This document shows positions 53,047 through 61,725 of a stretch of DNA of 64,000 nt, piece by piece. Every line of letters begins with the position of its first letter. Position 1 is the first letter of the stretch. Source of the DNA: Thermogemmatispora onikobensis (GTDB lineage Bacteria > Chloroflexota > Ktedonobacteria > Ktedonobacterales > Ktedonobacteraceae). The stretch is from positions 1 through 64,000 of the forward strand of contig NZ_BDGT01000030.1 in the NCBI RefSeq assembly GCF_001748285.1, written 5' to 3'. The translations under genes and the position numbers were made by a program. The notes below the pieces were generated by a model. The model was not told where the DNA came from. It did not search any database and saw only the letters and a list, made by a program, of their open reading frames with translations.

Positions 53047-53667
53047 CTACTTCTGCTGGCTCAATCCCTCAGCGTAGCGGCGCTCAACCTCTTCCCAGTT
53101 GACCACGTTCCACCAGGCTTTCAAGTAGTCGGCGCGGCGGTTCTGATACTTCAGGTAGTAAGCATGCTCCCAGACATCGTTACCCATCACGGGATAGAGG
53201 CCATCCATGTAGGGGCTATCCTGATTGGCAGTCGAGATGATCTGCAGCTTTCCCTGCTTGTCCAGAACCAGCCAGGCCCAACCCGAGCCGAAGCGCTTCA
53301 GGCCGGCATCGATGAACTGATCCTTGAAGTTCTCGAACGAGCCAAAGGTCTGCTCGATAGCCTTCGCCAGATCGCCACTGGGCTGGCCGCCGCCATTCGG
53401 CTTCATGATGCGCCAAAACATGCTGTGATTGGCATGCCCACCACCATTGTTGCGCACCGCCGTGCGCACATTCTCCGGTACCTCGTTGATGCGCCGCAGC
53501 ACCTCCTCAACCGGCAGACTGGCAAAGGGATGGCCTTCCAGTGCCTTGTTAAGGTTCTCGACGTAGGTGCCGTGATGCTTATCGTGGTGGATCTGCATCG
53601 TCTGCGCGTCGATGTGCGGCTCCAGAGCATCGTAGCTATAGGGCAGAGGTGGAAGTTCAAATGCCAT
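53047..53667 (-). CDS. sodA: superoxide dismutase (Mn/Fe)
   Basis: Dismutates superoxide. The 206-aa protein has all four metal ligands: His in QIHHDKHH, His in [11 protein letters not shown], and Asp and His in [17 protein letters not shown]. The pattern ([15 protein letters not shown]) fits the manganese or cambialistic type. ATG 53667 follows AAAAGGAGAAGG; the longer frame is a GC-rich shadow. The promoter lies about 280 nt upstream, the terminator directly after. The long leader has no visible function. Confidence 0.96.
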   Translation of the reverse strand: MAFELPPLPYSYDALEPHIDAQTMQIHHDKHHGTYVENLNKALEGHPFASLPVEEVLRRINEVPENVRTAVRNNGGGHANHSMFWRIMKPNGGGQPSGDLAKAIEQTFGSFENFKDQFIDAGLKRFGSGWAWLVLDKQGKLQIISTANQDSPYMDGLYPVMGNDVWEHAYYLKYQNRRADYLKAWWNVVNWEEVERRYAEGLSQQK

Positions 53668-53942
53668 AGACCTTCTCCTTTTTATACCCAAGAGATTACC
53701 AGAATGGCGCTTCAGAGAGCATGCTCGCCCTGGCCCACCTTGTTCCCACTCGCCTGCGCTCGCGCTAGCTGGCTGGCAAAGGAGAGAAAAGCGAACCGGA
53801 CCCGGCAGCAGGGCAGCAGGTCCGGCAAGCGGGCAGACACAGATGCGCATGTACACGAGCACGCGCGCGCCCGAGCACATGGGGCAGTCGAGGGACCGGC
53901 CAGAGCGTCGCGTCAGCCAGCACTAGAGCACTCTCCTGTTTA

Positions 53943-53972
53943 GTTGTATTCGATAAGATATGCGATTGTCAA
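53943..53972 (-). promoter_or_regulatory. promoter of sodA
   Basis: Minus strand: TTGACA (53967-53972), 18-nt spacer, TACAAC (53943-53948). The -10 is not perfect. The rest of 53668-54223 shows no gene. Confidence 0.5.
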
Positions 53973-54223
53973 GCAGATGCATACCTTTCCGTCAGGCCAC
54001 ACAGGAGCGCTGACCCGCCCCGTCTCTGGCTGCCCGCCGCCCCCCTCCAACGATTGCGCGCCTCAGCATCTCCTCGCAAGCCAGGTTAAGCCTGCCTCGT
54101 TTATTAGTATAGCGTAAAGAGCGCTGGCCGCCTCTGAACGAAAGGACAGTGCTGCGGCAGGTAACCAGTCAGTCCGATGCCACCGCGAGGCTTACCTTGC
54201 CAGCGCCGGGTCCGCGAGGGCGC

Positions 54224-54760
54224 TCAGTGCCACCAGGGGAGTGTCAGACCTCCGTACAGCAGCAAGCCGGCCCCAGCGGCCAGCAGCAGGATGACAAAGA
54301 CGTGCACGCGCCGACTCAATGCTAGCAGGCAGGCAGCGGCCCCGATGATCCAGGCCCGCCAATCGCTGGCGCTATGGCCGATGATCGTCCAGGTATTGCC
54401 CACAGTGATCCCGACCACCGCCAGCGAGACCCCACGCATCAGCGCCTCGACCCAGCGCAATCCCCCAAGGCGTTGATACAGCCCCTCCCAGATCAGCGCC
54501 ACAAACGGCGGGATCATGATCGCCAGCAGCGCCAGCGCCGCACCCAGATAGCCATAGGTCAGATAACCCAAGGCAATGACCCAGAGACCGTTTGGCCCAG
54601 GACTCAACTGGCCAATGACCAGGGCCTGGCTAAAGTCGCTCTCTTCAGCCCAGTGGTTGGCCAGCAAATCCTGATGCAGGCTGAGAAAGTTGCTGAAGCC
54701 GCCAGTTGAGAAGAGCGAGGCCTTGAGAAACAGCCAGAAATAGAGGAGCGGATTCTTCAT
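54224..54760 (-). CDS. chromate transporter, short CHR subunit (second)
   Basis: A 178-aa membrane protein of the CHR family (four to five helices): KASLFSTGGFSNFLSL, then FSQALVIGQLSPGPNG, the CHR signature, and GITVGNTW. Short CHR proteins work in pairs, and the partner gene overlaps it by 4 bp (ATGA). They export chromate or related oxyanions by proton exchange. Confidence 0.88.
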   Translation of the reverse strand: MKNPLLYFWLFLKASLFSTGGFSNFLSLHQDLLANHWAEESDFSQALVIGQLSPGPNGLWVIALGYLTYGYLGAALALLAIMIPPFVALIWEGLYQRLGGLRWVEALMRGVSLAVVGITVGNTWTIIGHSASDWRAWIIGAAACLLALSRRVHVFVILLLAAGAGLLLYGGLTLPWWH

Positions 54761-55458
54761 GGCCGCTCCTCCCTCTCAGGCGGCTGCCCTTCCGTGGCCA
54801 GCGACGGCGCTCGGACAAAGAGCAACCTACCGGCGAGGGCGGAGGCCACCACAACGAACACTACAGCGATTTTGCCAACGATGAGCGCCAGGGTCACCAG
54901 AGCAATAAACGCCAGACTGAGCGCCAGCATGGCGAAGCCTTCCTGATAGCCTTGCTTGAGCAGCGGACGAGCAAAGTTGATGGCCACCACCAGCATGATT
55001 CCTGCCGTGGCAGGCACTACCCCGCGGAACATCGCTTCGACAAAGGCCAGGTGCTGGATTTCCTGAAAACCGGCGGCGATGAGGGTCGTGATCGCCGCGC
55101 TCGGGAGCAGCAAACCCAGGAGCGAGACCACTATTCCCCAGGCTCCAGCAAGCTTACGTCCAATGAGGACGGTGATGGCCACCAGATTGATGCCTGGGGT
55201 CATAATGCAGAGATTCCAATCACGGGCAAATTCTTCGATGGTCAGCCAGCGATGTTTTTCGGTAAACTCTCGTTGGATCAGCAAGAGCGTCGAAGAGCCG
55301 CCGCCGAAGGACTGCAGGCCGATCAAGACCCAGATACGCAGCAGCTCCCAGACCGATGGCGGCGGCTCCCTGGTCTCTCGAAGGGGAGGCGTCGCTTTCA
55401 CTGTAATAGATACAGGCTGAGTCGGTGGCTTCTGTTGATCTGCGTGGAAATTGTCCAT
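54757..55458 (-). CDS. chromate transporter, short CHR subunit (first)
   Basis: A 233-aa partner of the next gene. After a 40-residue cytoplasmic leader come LRIWVLIGLQSFGGGSSTLLL and WNLCIMTPGINLVAI, the CHR motif pair, and about five helices. I use ATG 55458 (weak ribosome-binding site); a longer frame to 55536 is possible. Promoter not found. Confidence 0.85.
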   Translation of the reverse strand: MDNFHADQQKPPTQPVSITVKATPPLRETREPPPSVWELLRIWVLIGLQSFGGGSSTLLLIQREFTEKHRWLTIEEFARDWNLCIMTPGINLVAITVLIGRKLAGAWGIVVSLLGLLLPSAAITTLIAAGFQEIQHLAFVEAMFRGVVPATAGIMLVVAINFARPLLKQGYQEGFAMLALSLAFIALVTLALIVGKIAVVFVVVASALAGRLLFVRAPSLATEGQPPEREERP

Positions 55459-55638
55459 AAGCGTATGCCAGAGTAGAGAAGTTATCAGGAGGAGTTTGGC
55501 AGTAACCAGCTCACAGCTCAGCCTCCATTCTAGCACATAGCTTCAGGGATCAGCCAGCCAGCAGCAGGCCCCCAAAGCCTGGGAGCGGTCCAGGGAGGTT
55601 CTTCCCAGCCGGACCGTATCACGGATGACAACGAGCAG

Positions 55639-55981
55639 TCAGTCGGCAAGCAAGGCAGGTAGCTCTGCCTCCAGAGCAGTCAGGCGCTGGAGGCAGTCCT
55701 GCAGGAGCTGGCGCTTTTGTTGCACAAGATAGAGCTGCGCCTGACCACACAGCAGAGCTTGCTCCTGCAGGCAAGCTGCAGCCGCAGCCAGGCCGGCCTC
55801 GCTCACGAAGAGAGCGGCATCGAGCAGGCGTCGCGAGGCGAGAGGCAGGGCAAAGCTCACCGCAACTCCAGCCAAGAGTCTTCAGTGCCAGCGACAGCCC
55901 CTGATTGGGATCGATAGCAGCGTTAGAGAAGAAGATCTGTGGCCCGCCTGGCAGTTCCAGGTAGAACTTGCCGAAAGGCAT
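55639..55981 (-). pseudogene. small broken gene, probable frameshift
   Basis: Two overlapping frames look like parts of one protein. From ATG 55981 the frame reads as a neat 37-residue start (GKFYLELPGGPQIFFSNAAI); after about 55875 the protein-like pattern moves to another frame (FALPLASRRLLDAALFVSEA, then a helical, glutamine-rich tail ending at 55639). No slippery sequence is visible. A real small protein with a mutation, a sequencing error, or two chance frames are all possible. There is no good ribosome-binding site. Confidence 0.3.
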
Positions 55982-56117
55982 GGTAGTCAGGCATTCGAGG
56001 AGGGGGAGGGAAAGCGAGGAGAGTGGCCCAGGCCCGGGTGCGAGCCAAGGGAGAAACGCACCCGGGCCACGAGAAGAAAGAGAGACCGACGCTTCCACAA
56101 GGCAGCGAGGAAACAGG

Positions 56118-57125
56118 TTACAGCTCGCTGCGGAACAGAGACAGATAGACCACCTCAGAGCCAGCGTAGACGATCTGGCCGAGCCACTCGCCCTGGCTGA
56201 TAGAGAGCAGGCGCAGGCCGGCATGTTCCTCAGCGGGACGAGCCCGCTTATAGAGCGAAGCCAGCGAGGAGAGCTGCGTCAGGCGCTGCTCCTGCTCCTG
56301 GCGACGGGCCTCAGCGAGGCGCTGCTGCAGATCATCCAAATCGCGCAGGCCCTCCAGATCGAGGACCGGGCGCGCTGGTGCGCGATGCTGGTGCTCGGCC
56401 AGCAAGGCAGCAGAGCCATAGCAGTAGATCAGCAGGACAGGCAGCATCTCGGTCCAGTAAGCGCTGTTCGGAGTCACCTCCACGCCGACCAACCTACCGG
56501 CCAGGAAGAAAGCAGCGCCGACCTGACCAGGCAGCCACTCCAACGCGTGGCGGTAAGGCAGCAAACTGGCGAAGTTAGGACGCAGCCAGCGATCCAGATG
56601 GCCGCCGTAATTGATCCCGTAGCGGCGCGAATAGGCGGCGATTGCCGTCCAGAGGCGCCTGAAATCCTTGATTCCCTGCAACTCGAAGGCAGCGCGGCGG
56701 AGCCCGAGAGGCAACATAGAGAAGCGCTGCTGGGCCTGGCGCAGCGTGCCGCTCTGGGTCTGCTGGATGCAGTAGCAGTCGTCTGCTGTCAGCGTTTCAT
56801 CGGCATCAAGGATCAGCACACGGCTGGTCGCGTGATTCTGCACCCCTGGCTGGAAGAACGCCACATGCATAGGCAGCACCAGCACTCCCTCTGTGGCCCG
56901 ATTGCGCAAAACGAGCGTTCCATAGTTGGGGGAGCCGACCACCTCCAGGGAGCGCATAGGAGGAACAAAGCGCGCACGGCTCTGCTCCAGCTCGGTGCAG
57001 ACCGGAAAAAGGCCGATGACCTCCAGCACACCCCAGGAGACCAGCGGACCAGGGGCCAGGTGGGCCAGCAGCCCTGTAAGAGGAGAGGTCTCCGCCGCCT
57101 CCTGCTTGACCTGAATCTCCATCAT
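56118..57125 (-). CDS. ARPP-1-like protein (DUF6569-like)
   Basis: The 335-aa protein has a central beta-rich region (about 60-130) like ARPP-1 domains: TLVLRNRATEGVLVLPMHVAFFQPGVQNHATSRVLI resembles the conserved strand with a glutamine-asparagine pair (GG-QN in relatives) and then the C-x-E region, here DDCYCIQQTQSG. ARPP domains were described by association with ADP-ribosylglycohydrolase and phosphatase systems and are suspected RNA or nucleotide processing factors. A coiled-coil region is at about 265-310. ATG 57125 has GAGGTG 6 nt upstream, inside the end of the VWA gene. The two genes are coupled. Confidence 0.55.
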   Translation of the reverse strand: MMEIQVKQEAAETSPLTGLLAHLAPGPLVSWGVLEVIGLFPVCTELEQSRARFVPPMRSLEVVGSPNYGTLVLRNRATEGVLVLPMHVAFFQPGVQNHATSRVLILDADETLTADDCYCIQQTQSGTLRQAQQRFSMLPLGLRRAAFELQGIKDFRRLWTAIAAYSRRYGINYGGHLDRWLRPNFASLLPYRHALEWLPGQVGAAFFLAGRLVGVEVTPNSAYWTEMLPVLLIYCYGSAALLAEHQHRAPARPVLDLEGLRDLDDLQQRLAEARRQEQEQRLTQLSSLASLYKRARPAEEHAGLRLLSISQGEWLGQIVYAGSEVVYLSLFRSEL

Positions 57126-57130
57126 AGCTA

Positions 57131-58504
57131 TCACCTCGTAAGCAAGAGTTGTTGCACCTGTTCCGCCTCAACCGAAGAGATAGACTCAGCCGCGTAATCA
57201 AGGAAGAGACGTGTCAGCACCTCACGCACTCCCTGCTCATGTTGCACAGGCAACAGCACGAAATCGTCGCCCAGACGGCGCCGGGTCAGCTGCTCAGAGC
57301 TGGTATAGACGGGCACTACCTGATAGACAGGCATGGTCAGACCGAGCAGGCGCAAGCCCTGTAAGATCAGGGCGGCATCGCCTTGACGCAGATTCTCGTA
57401 GCCGTCGGTAATCAGCAGAATCGCCTGCGGCTGCCTGCGAGCAGCCTCCAGCAAAGCGCTGGCCAGATCGGTCATACCCCGCGGCTGGGGCAACAGCTCC
57501 TCACTGGCCGGCATACTGCCACCGACCTGATAGAGCGTCAGCGAAGTCACACGCTGCTGCAGCAGGCGCACCAGGGCCAGCGCCAGAGCTACCGGATGAC
57601 AGGCCCGCTCGCCAGACGAGGCCATCGAGGCCGACAGATCAAGAACCACTGCCAGCCGCGCTTCAACCAGAGGGAGCGAGGCCACGGCCTGCTCCGTGCG
57701 CCGCCACAGCTCTTCACAGTACTCCTCCCCCTTCAACTCCTGAAGGAGCGCTTCTCTATAGAGCCTGGTCAACGGGCCATCCTGGCGTGCAACTCGCGCC
57801 GTCGAAGTGGAGAGCGAGCGCACACGGCTGGCAGGGACATCGCGGTGATAGATGCCGCGCAGGCCGAAGAGGGTCTCGCGTGGGAGACCCTCCCCCTGCT
57901 CTAGCTGCTCACGAGCGGCCATACGCTTTGCCAACGTCGGATCAGTTGGATCGAAAGGCACCCCCGCCAGGAAGCACAGCGTCTCCCGGGCGATCGCTGG
58001 GTCGGGAGCGTAGTGCAGCAACTCGCGCCGCAGGAACTTCTCACCGACCTCGCTCGGCTGCGCCAGGAAGCGCCGGACCGAAGACCAGGTACGCTCTCCC
58101 AGCAAATGCTTCAACAAGAGCGTCACCCGCTGTCGCCGTGTCGCCGCCAGCTGTGGGAATTGCTCATGACCGATCAGCAGCTGCAAACCAATCTCTCGTG
58201 CGCGCCGGTTATTGATGCGCCGCTGCCGGATCACATCGGCAACCAGCAAAGCCTCCTCAGCCGGCAGCACGCGCAGCTGCTCTACAATGCGCTGCCTGGT
58301 AACAGTGTGGGCTGCTGGCAAGCGAATCAGATTGGCCAGCATCTCTCGCTTGTGCGAGAGATCTGCAAATGGATCAGCCAGCAGAAACAGGTAGAATTCG
58401 GGAGCCGCCTCGCACAATCTCTGATGCAATGTCACCATTTGTTCCTGTCCGGTCAGCGGAATCTGGCGGCTATTCAGGTACTCAATGAGCAACTTCTTGT
58501 CCAT
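57131..58504 (-). CDS. VWA-domain protein with TROVE-like helical N-terminus
   Basis: The 457-aa protein has an all-helical first part (about 1-270, with LLIGHEQFPQLAATRRQRVTLLLKHLLG) recalling the TROVE/HEAT-like ring of Ro60/Rsr, and a C-terminal von Willebrand A domain with an intact MIDAS (DLSASM, Thr in GMTDLAS, Asp in ITDGYEN). Rsr proteins bind small Y RNAs in RNA quality control. I cannot prove the TROVE relation by eye. ATG 58504 follows GGAGA by about 9 nt; the GTG 18 nt earlier has no site. A candidate RNA gene lies upstream on the same strand. Confidence 0.65.
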   Translation of the reverse strand: MDKKLLIEYLNSRQIPLTGQEQMVTLHQRLCEAAPEFYLFLLADPFADLSHKREMLANLIRLPAAHTVTRQRIVEQLRVLPAEEALLVADVIRQRRINNRRAREIGLQLLIGHEQFPQLAATRRQRVTLLLKHLLGERTWSSVRRFLAQPSEVGEKFLRRELLHYAPDPAIARETLCFLAGVPFDPTDPTLAKRMAAREQLEQGEGLPRETLFGLRGIYHRDVPASRVRSLSTSTARVARQDGPLTRLYREALLQELKGEEYCEELWRRTEQAVASLPLVEARLAVVLDLSASMASSGERACHPVALALALVRLLQQRVTSLTLYQVGGSMPASEELLPQPRGMTDLASALLEAARRQPQAILLITDGYENLRQGDAALILQGLRLLGLTMPVYQVVPVYTSSEQLTRRRLGDDFVLLPVQHEQGVREVLTRLFLDYAAESISSVEAEQVQQLLLTR

Positions 58505-58895
58505 AGGCAGCTTCTCCGTCACAGTACTACATGACGATAAGAGTAGAAAGCGTATAAAGCGCGCAAAACGAGAAAGATCACGACGACAGCATGTCGCGGT
58601 GGATCACGCGCGCGCGCGCAGGCAAAGACGGATACAGGAACCAGAGAACACGGGTCGACTGGCGCTGACAGCTCTGGGAGTTACGCCTGCCGCCTTCGCA
58701 GAAAGTGTTGACGAATATTGAGGAGACTTCTGCAGAGGAAGGTGGCGGAAGCGCATCCCACCAGGTAACCCCAGGTATCCCTCTTAAACGGATATTCCGT
58801 CGAAGGCATCGTTTGTAGGCAATATCCCGGACCCGGTACACCTTTGAGTATGGTCAACATATACGCTTCCCGCCCTGTAGAAGATGGTGAACAAC

Positions 58896-59152
58896 AAAAA
58901 ACAGTAAACTGCCTTGTCCCATCAGGAGGGACGGAGCCGGACAGGCAATCGATAAACTACTCAGGGGAAACAGCGCCGCCAAGCTGGGCTGCCCCAGAAT
59001 CCATCGCGATATGGCGCGTAATCACCCTTTTTCGCAGATGACTTGGTTGGCTGGCGCAGGAGGGGTCATTTGAATGCAGAACGTCTTTCCAGACTTGTGC
59101 TCGTAGGCAACAGGTACCATGCAGGGACCACTGCATCCAAAAAGTTCCTGAC
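58896..59152 (-). ncRNA. candidate structured RNA, about 257 nt
   Basis: No protein is encoded, but the minus strand has a near-consensus promoter (59159-59187) and, about 250 nt on, a GC-rich hairpin (TTGCC...GGCA with inner GTCCC/GGGAC) followed by TTTTTT (58896-58901). Internal hairpins: ATGCAG/CTGCAT, GTCT-GGAA-AGAC, CTGGG-GCAG-CCCAG. The first seven bases (GTCAGGA) can pair with TCCTGAT at 58921-58927, bringing the ends together as in Y RNAs. It could be a Y-RNA-like partner of the VWA/TROVE-like protein, or an attenuator in its leader. It has no tmRNA, SRP or RNase P signature. Confidence 0.5.
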
Positions 59153-59158
59153 AGGCTC

Positions 59159-59187
59159 TATATAACATACCTCTGGCTGTTTGTCAA
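59159..59187 (-). promoter_or_regulatory. strong promoter facing the VWA gene
   Basis: Minus strand: TTGACA (59182-59187), 17-nt spacer, TATATA (59159-59164). It is about 650 nt from the VWA start codon, much further than a normal leader. Confidence 0.7.
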
Positions 59188-59459
59188 GTATTTCCTCCAC
59201 CACTTTGAGAGAAGTCCGCCAGGAGATTTGTCATGAAGGAAGCCGAGGGATGGCCGTAGTGCTCGCTTGATGATGGCCTTGGGTTGGGCGGTTCCTCTGT
59301 TTCTTTCGCTCCTGGCCAGACAGTCATGCTTTCTCGCTGCAGAAGGCTCTCCAAAGGGGGCGCTGCTGTGGGAATGGAATCGCTCAGCCAGTTGTAATCA
59401 CCTATGGAAGCTAGCCAGGACGTGGTTGTGATACGCTACGCTCACTGCCAGCTTTTATT

Positions 59460-59505
59460 GGCTCCTTAGTGAGAGGAGCCAGATGGTTTCGCCTGAAAGC
59501 AGGCG
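59460..59505 (+). promoter_or_regulatory. two hairpins just before the trehalose synthase start
   Basis: GGCTCC (59460-59465) pairs with GGAGCC (59475-59480), and CGCCTG (59490-59495) with CAGGCG (59500-59505; loop AAAG), directly before the AAGGAGAGGG ribosome-binding site. They could influence translation or stabilise the message. The flank 59188-59459 shows no gene. Confidence 0.4.
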
Positions 59506-59517
59506 AAGGAGAGGGCC

Positions 59518-60765
59518 ATGACGATTGTGACAACGCCTGGGTTGGAACGCTTTCGTGGTCTGGTGAGCGACGCTTTGCTCTCCGAGATTTACGATCTGGC
59601 GCGTCCTCTCCAGGGCGTGCATGTTCTGCACATTAATACGACGGCGCAGGGCGGTGGTGTGGCTGCTTTACTGCGTGTGCTCCTGCCATTGGTCAGGGAG
59701 CTGGGCATCCCTCATACCTGGCGAGTGGTTCAGCTTGACGAGTTCGCCGCCACTTTTATGGCGCGGCTGACCGACATGCTGCAGGGCGGCGAGCCGGGCC
59801 TGATTACTCCCCAGGACCAGCGCCAGTTTTTGGATTCGCTGCGGTCCGCCATGCAGCCGCTCGTCGCTGAGCGCGCCGATCTCTACTATATCCACGATAT
59901 TCAGCTTGTCCCTCTGGGGCAACTGTTCCCATACATGCGCCCGGCTCTCTGGTTCAACCACATCGATACTGCCCGGCCTGATCCAGCGGCGCTCACCTAC
60001 ATCAGTCAATTTCTAGATGCCTATGCCTTATGCACCTTCAACACGCCTTTCTCGGTCTTCCCGCAGTTGCCTGCCGGGCGCGCCGCAGTGATTACCCTGG
60101 GGATCGATCCCTTTAGCGAGCGCCATGCGCCCTTGAGCGAGGCTGAGGGGGCTGCTCTCCTGGCTGGCTGTGGGATTGATCCAGGTCGTCCCCTGATTAC
60201 CCAGGTCTCGCGCTTCGGGCGCTGGAAGAACCCGTGGCAGGTGATCGAGATCTATCGCCTGGTGAAGCAACGTCATCCGGAGGTCCAGGTAGCGCTTGTT
60301 GGAGCATTGGAGGCCAGCGATGACATCCGTGCCCAGGCTATTCTCGCCGATCTGCAACAGCGGGCGGGCGATGATCCCGATATTCATCTGCTCTGGGACC
60401 CGGCCCAGCTGACCGCGCCGGTGGTCAATGCCTTCCAGCGCTTTTCGCAGGTGATCTTGCAGCGCTCTAGTCGGGAAGGGTTCGGTCTGACGGTAACAGA
60501 GGCGATGTGGAAGTATCAGCCAGTAGTGGGGACCTCGGCGACTGGGGTGCGCTACCAGATCACTCATGGGTACGACGGCTTCCTTGCCGATGATGCGGAG
60601 AGCGCGGCGGCCTATACACTGCGCTTGCTAGAGGAGCGTGAGCTGTGGCGCCAGATGGGTGAGGCTGCCCATCGCAGCGTTCAGGAGCGTTTTCTGTTGC
60701 CCATGATGCTGCGCGACTACCTGGCAGCCCTGCTGCGCGTCCAGCAGCTGGTTGGTAGTGCCTGA
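59518..60765 (+). CDS. treT: trehalose synthase, TreT-like GT4 glycosyltransferase
   Basis: The 415-aa protein matches the length and pattern of TreT (nucleotide-sugar plus glucose to trehalose): HINTTAQGGGVAALLRVLLP near the start, TQVSRFGRWKNPWQVIEIY in the Rossmann C-domain, and the GT-B donor site QRSSREGFGLTVTEAMW. The N-terminal GGG loop binds the sugar nucleotide. GAAGGAGAGGG precedes the ATG. Trehalose would protect against heat and drought, as expected in this lineage. Confidence 0.85.
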   Translation: MTIVTTPGLERFRGLVSDALLSEIYDLARPLQGVHVLHINTTAQGGGVAALLRVLLPLVRELGIPHTWRVVQLDEFAATFMARLTDMLQGGEPGLITPQDQRQFLDSLRSAMQPLVAERADLYYIHDIQLVPLGQLFPYMRPALWFNHIDTARPDPAALTYISQFLDAYALCTFNTPFSVFPQLPAGRAAVITLGIDPFSERHAPLSEAEGAALLAGCGIDPGRPLITQVSRFGRWKNPWQVIEIYRLVKQRHPEVQVALVGALEASDDIRAQAILADLQQRAGDDPDIHLLWDPAQLTAPVVNAFQRFSQVILQRSSREGFGLTVTEAMWKYQPVVGTSATGVRYQITHGYDGFLADDAESAAAYTLRLLEERELWRQMGEAAHRSVQERFLLPMMLRDYLAALLRVQQLVGSA

Positions 60766-60795
60766 GTCCAGCACACCGTTCTGGCGCCTCCTTTT

Positions 60796-60831
60796 CTGAT
60801 TGGCAGCCTTGGGGGCCGGGCTGCCAATCAG
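60796..60831 (+). terminator. hairpin after the trehalose synthase gene
   Basis: CTGATTGGCAGCC (60796-60808) pairs with GGCTGCCAATCAG (60819-60831): 13 bp, 10-nt loop. No T-run. It lies between convergent treT and plsC. Confidence 0.7.
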
Positions 60832-60936
60832 GGACGAAAGGAGCAAGTCGGGCCCGGGTCGCCTGGTTGGCCAGACCGGGCCTGCGGCCTCATCATCCTT
60901 CTCTTCCTCGCTCTCCTTCCCCACCCCGATGGTGCA

Positions 60937-61725
60937 CTACTCATCGCTGACCAGCTTGCCTGCCTCAGCCTTTTCTTCAGGCGCGGGAGAGAGTCCTTCG
61001 GCGTAGACGCCGCGGTAGGAGGCCGGCAAGAGGGCGGCGATGCTGCGCATGACGCGCTCGGTGGCCTCTTCGATCTCCTCGCGCGTGATCTTGGAGCCTT
61101 GGGGCTTAAAGAGCAATGGCTCGCCGTAGACAATATGGATTTCGGGACGGAACTTCTTAAAGAGGTCCTCGCTGCCCCAGATAGCCACAGGCAGAACTGG
61201 CACGCCAGCGCGCAGGGCAATCATTCCCAGGCCGGCGTGAGCGCGGGCCAGCGTGCGTGTGCGGCTGCGCGTGCCCTCGGGGAAGATGACCAGCACCCGA
61301 CCGGCTTTCAGCACGGCCTCCGCCGCGCGCAGAGCCTGGCGATCCCCCTCGCCGCGGCGGACGGGGAAGGCTCCAAGAAAACGCGCCAGCCAGCGCAAAC
61401 GTCCCTGAAAGACCTCTTCCTTGGCCATGTAGACGACCTTCTGGGGCACATAGATCGGAATGAGAGGAATATCGGTCCAGGCGAGGTGATTAGAGGCGAT
61501 AATGTAGGGGCCCTGACGCGGAATATGGTGGCGACCGCGCGGGCGCATGCGCGCGATCACGGCCAGCAGGAGCACAGCCAGGATGCGCAGAATCTCATAG
61601 ATCAGCGTCGGTGTCTCGTAGGGTTGATAGAGGTCCCTGTCGCTCCGGCTGGAAGCCGTGCGCTTCAGTGGCTGCCGGCTCTCCGGCTGCTCCTGGTCGG
61701 AGGAGAGGCTGACTTCCTGTTTCAT
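60937..61725 (-). CDS. plsC: 1-acyl-sn-glycerol-3-phosphate acyltransferase
   Basis: Adds the second acyl chain in phosphatidic acid synthesis at the inner membrane. The 262-aa protein has the catalytic NHLAWTD (H-x4-D), VYMAKEEVFQ, FPVRRGEGD, the acceptor site FPEGTRSR and VLPVAIWGSEDL. An N-terminal helix (IYEILRILAVLLLAVIARM) anchors it. It overlaps cmk by 4 bp (ATGA), a common pairing in bacteria. Confidence 0.93.
   Translation of the reverse strand: MKQEVSLSSDQEQPESRQPLKRTASSRSDRDLYQPYETPTLIYEILRILAVLLLAVIARMRPRGRHHIPRQGPYIIASNHLAWTDIPLIPIYVPQKVVYMAKEEVFQGRLRWLARFLGAFPVRRGEGDRQALRAAEAVLKAGRVLVIFPEGTRSRTRTLARAHAGLGMIALRAGVPVLPVAIWGSEDLFKKFRPEIHIVYGEPLLFKPQGSKITREEIEEATERVMRSIAALLPASYRGVYAEGLSPAPEEKAEAGKLVSDE

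Noticed and set aside
52852-53943. 363-codon plus-strand frame opposite the superoxide dismutase gene
   Set aside because: It is antisense to a clear SOD, crosses its terminator hairpin, and has no protein-like pattern.
58896-59152. Candidate RNA being tmRNA, SRP RNA or RNase P RNA
   Set aside because: There is no T-loop GGTTCGA end or CCA for tmRNA, no GGAAGG..AGCAGCCA loop for SRP, and no GAGGAAAGTCCGGGC core for RNase P.
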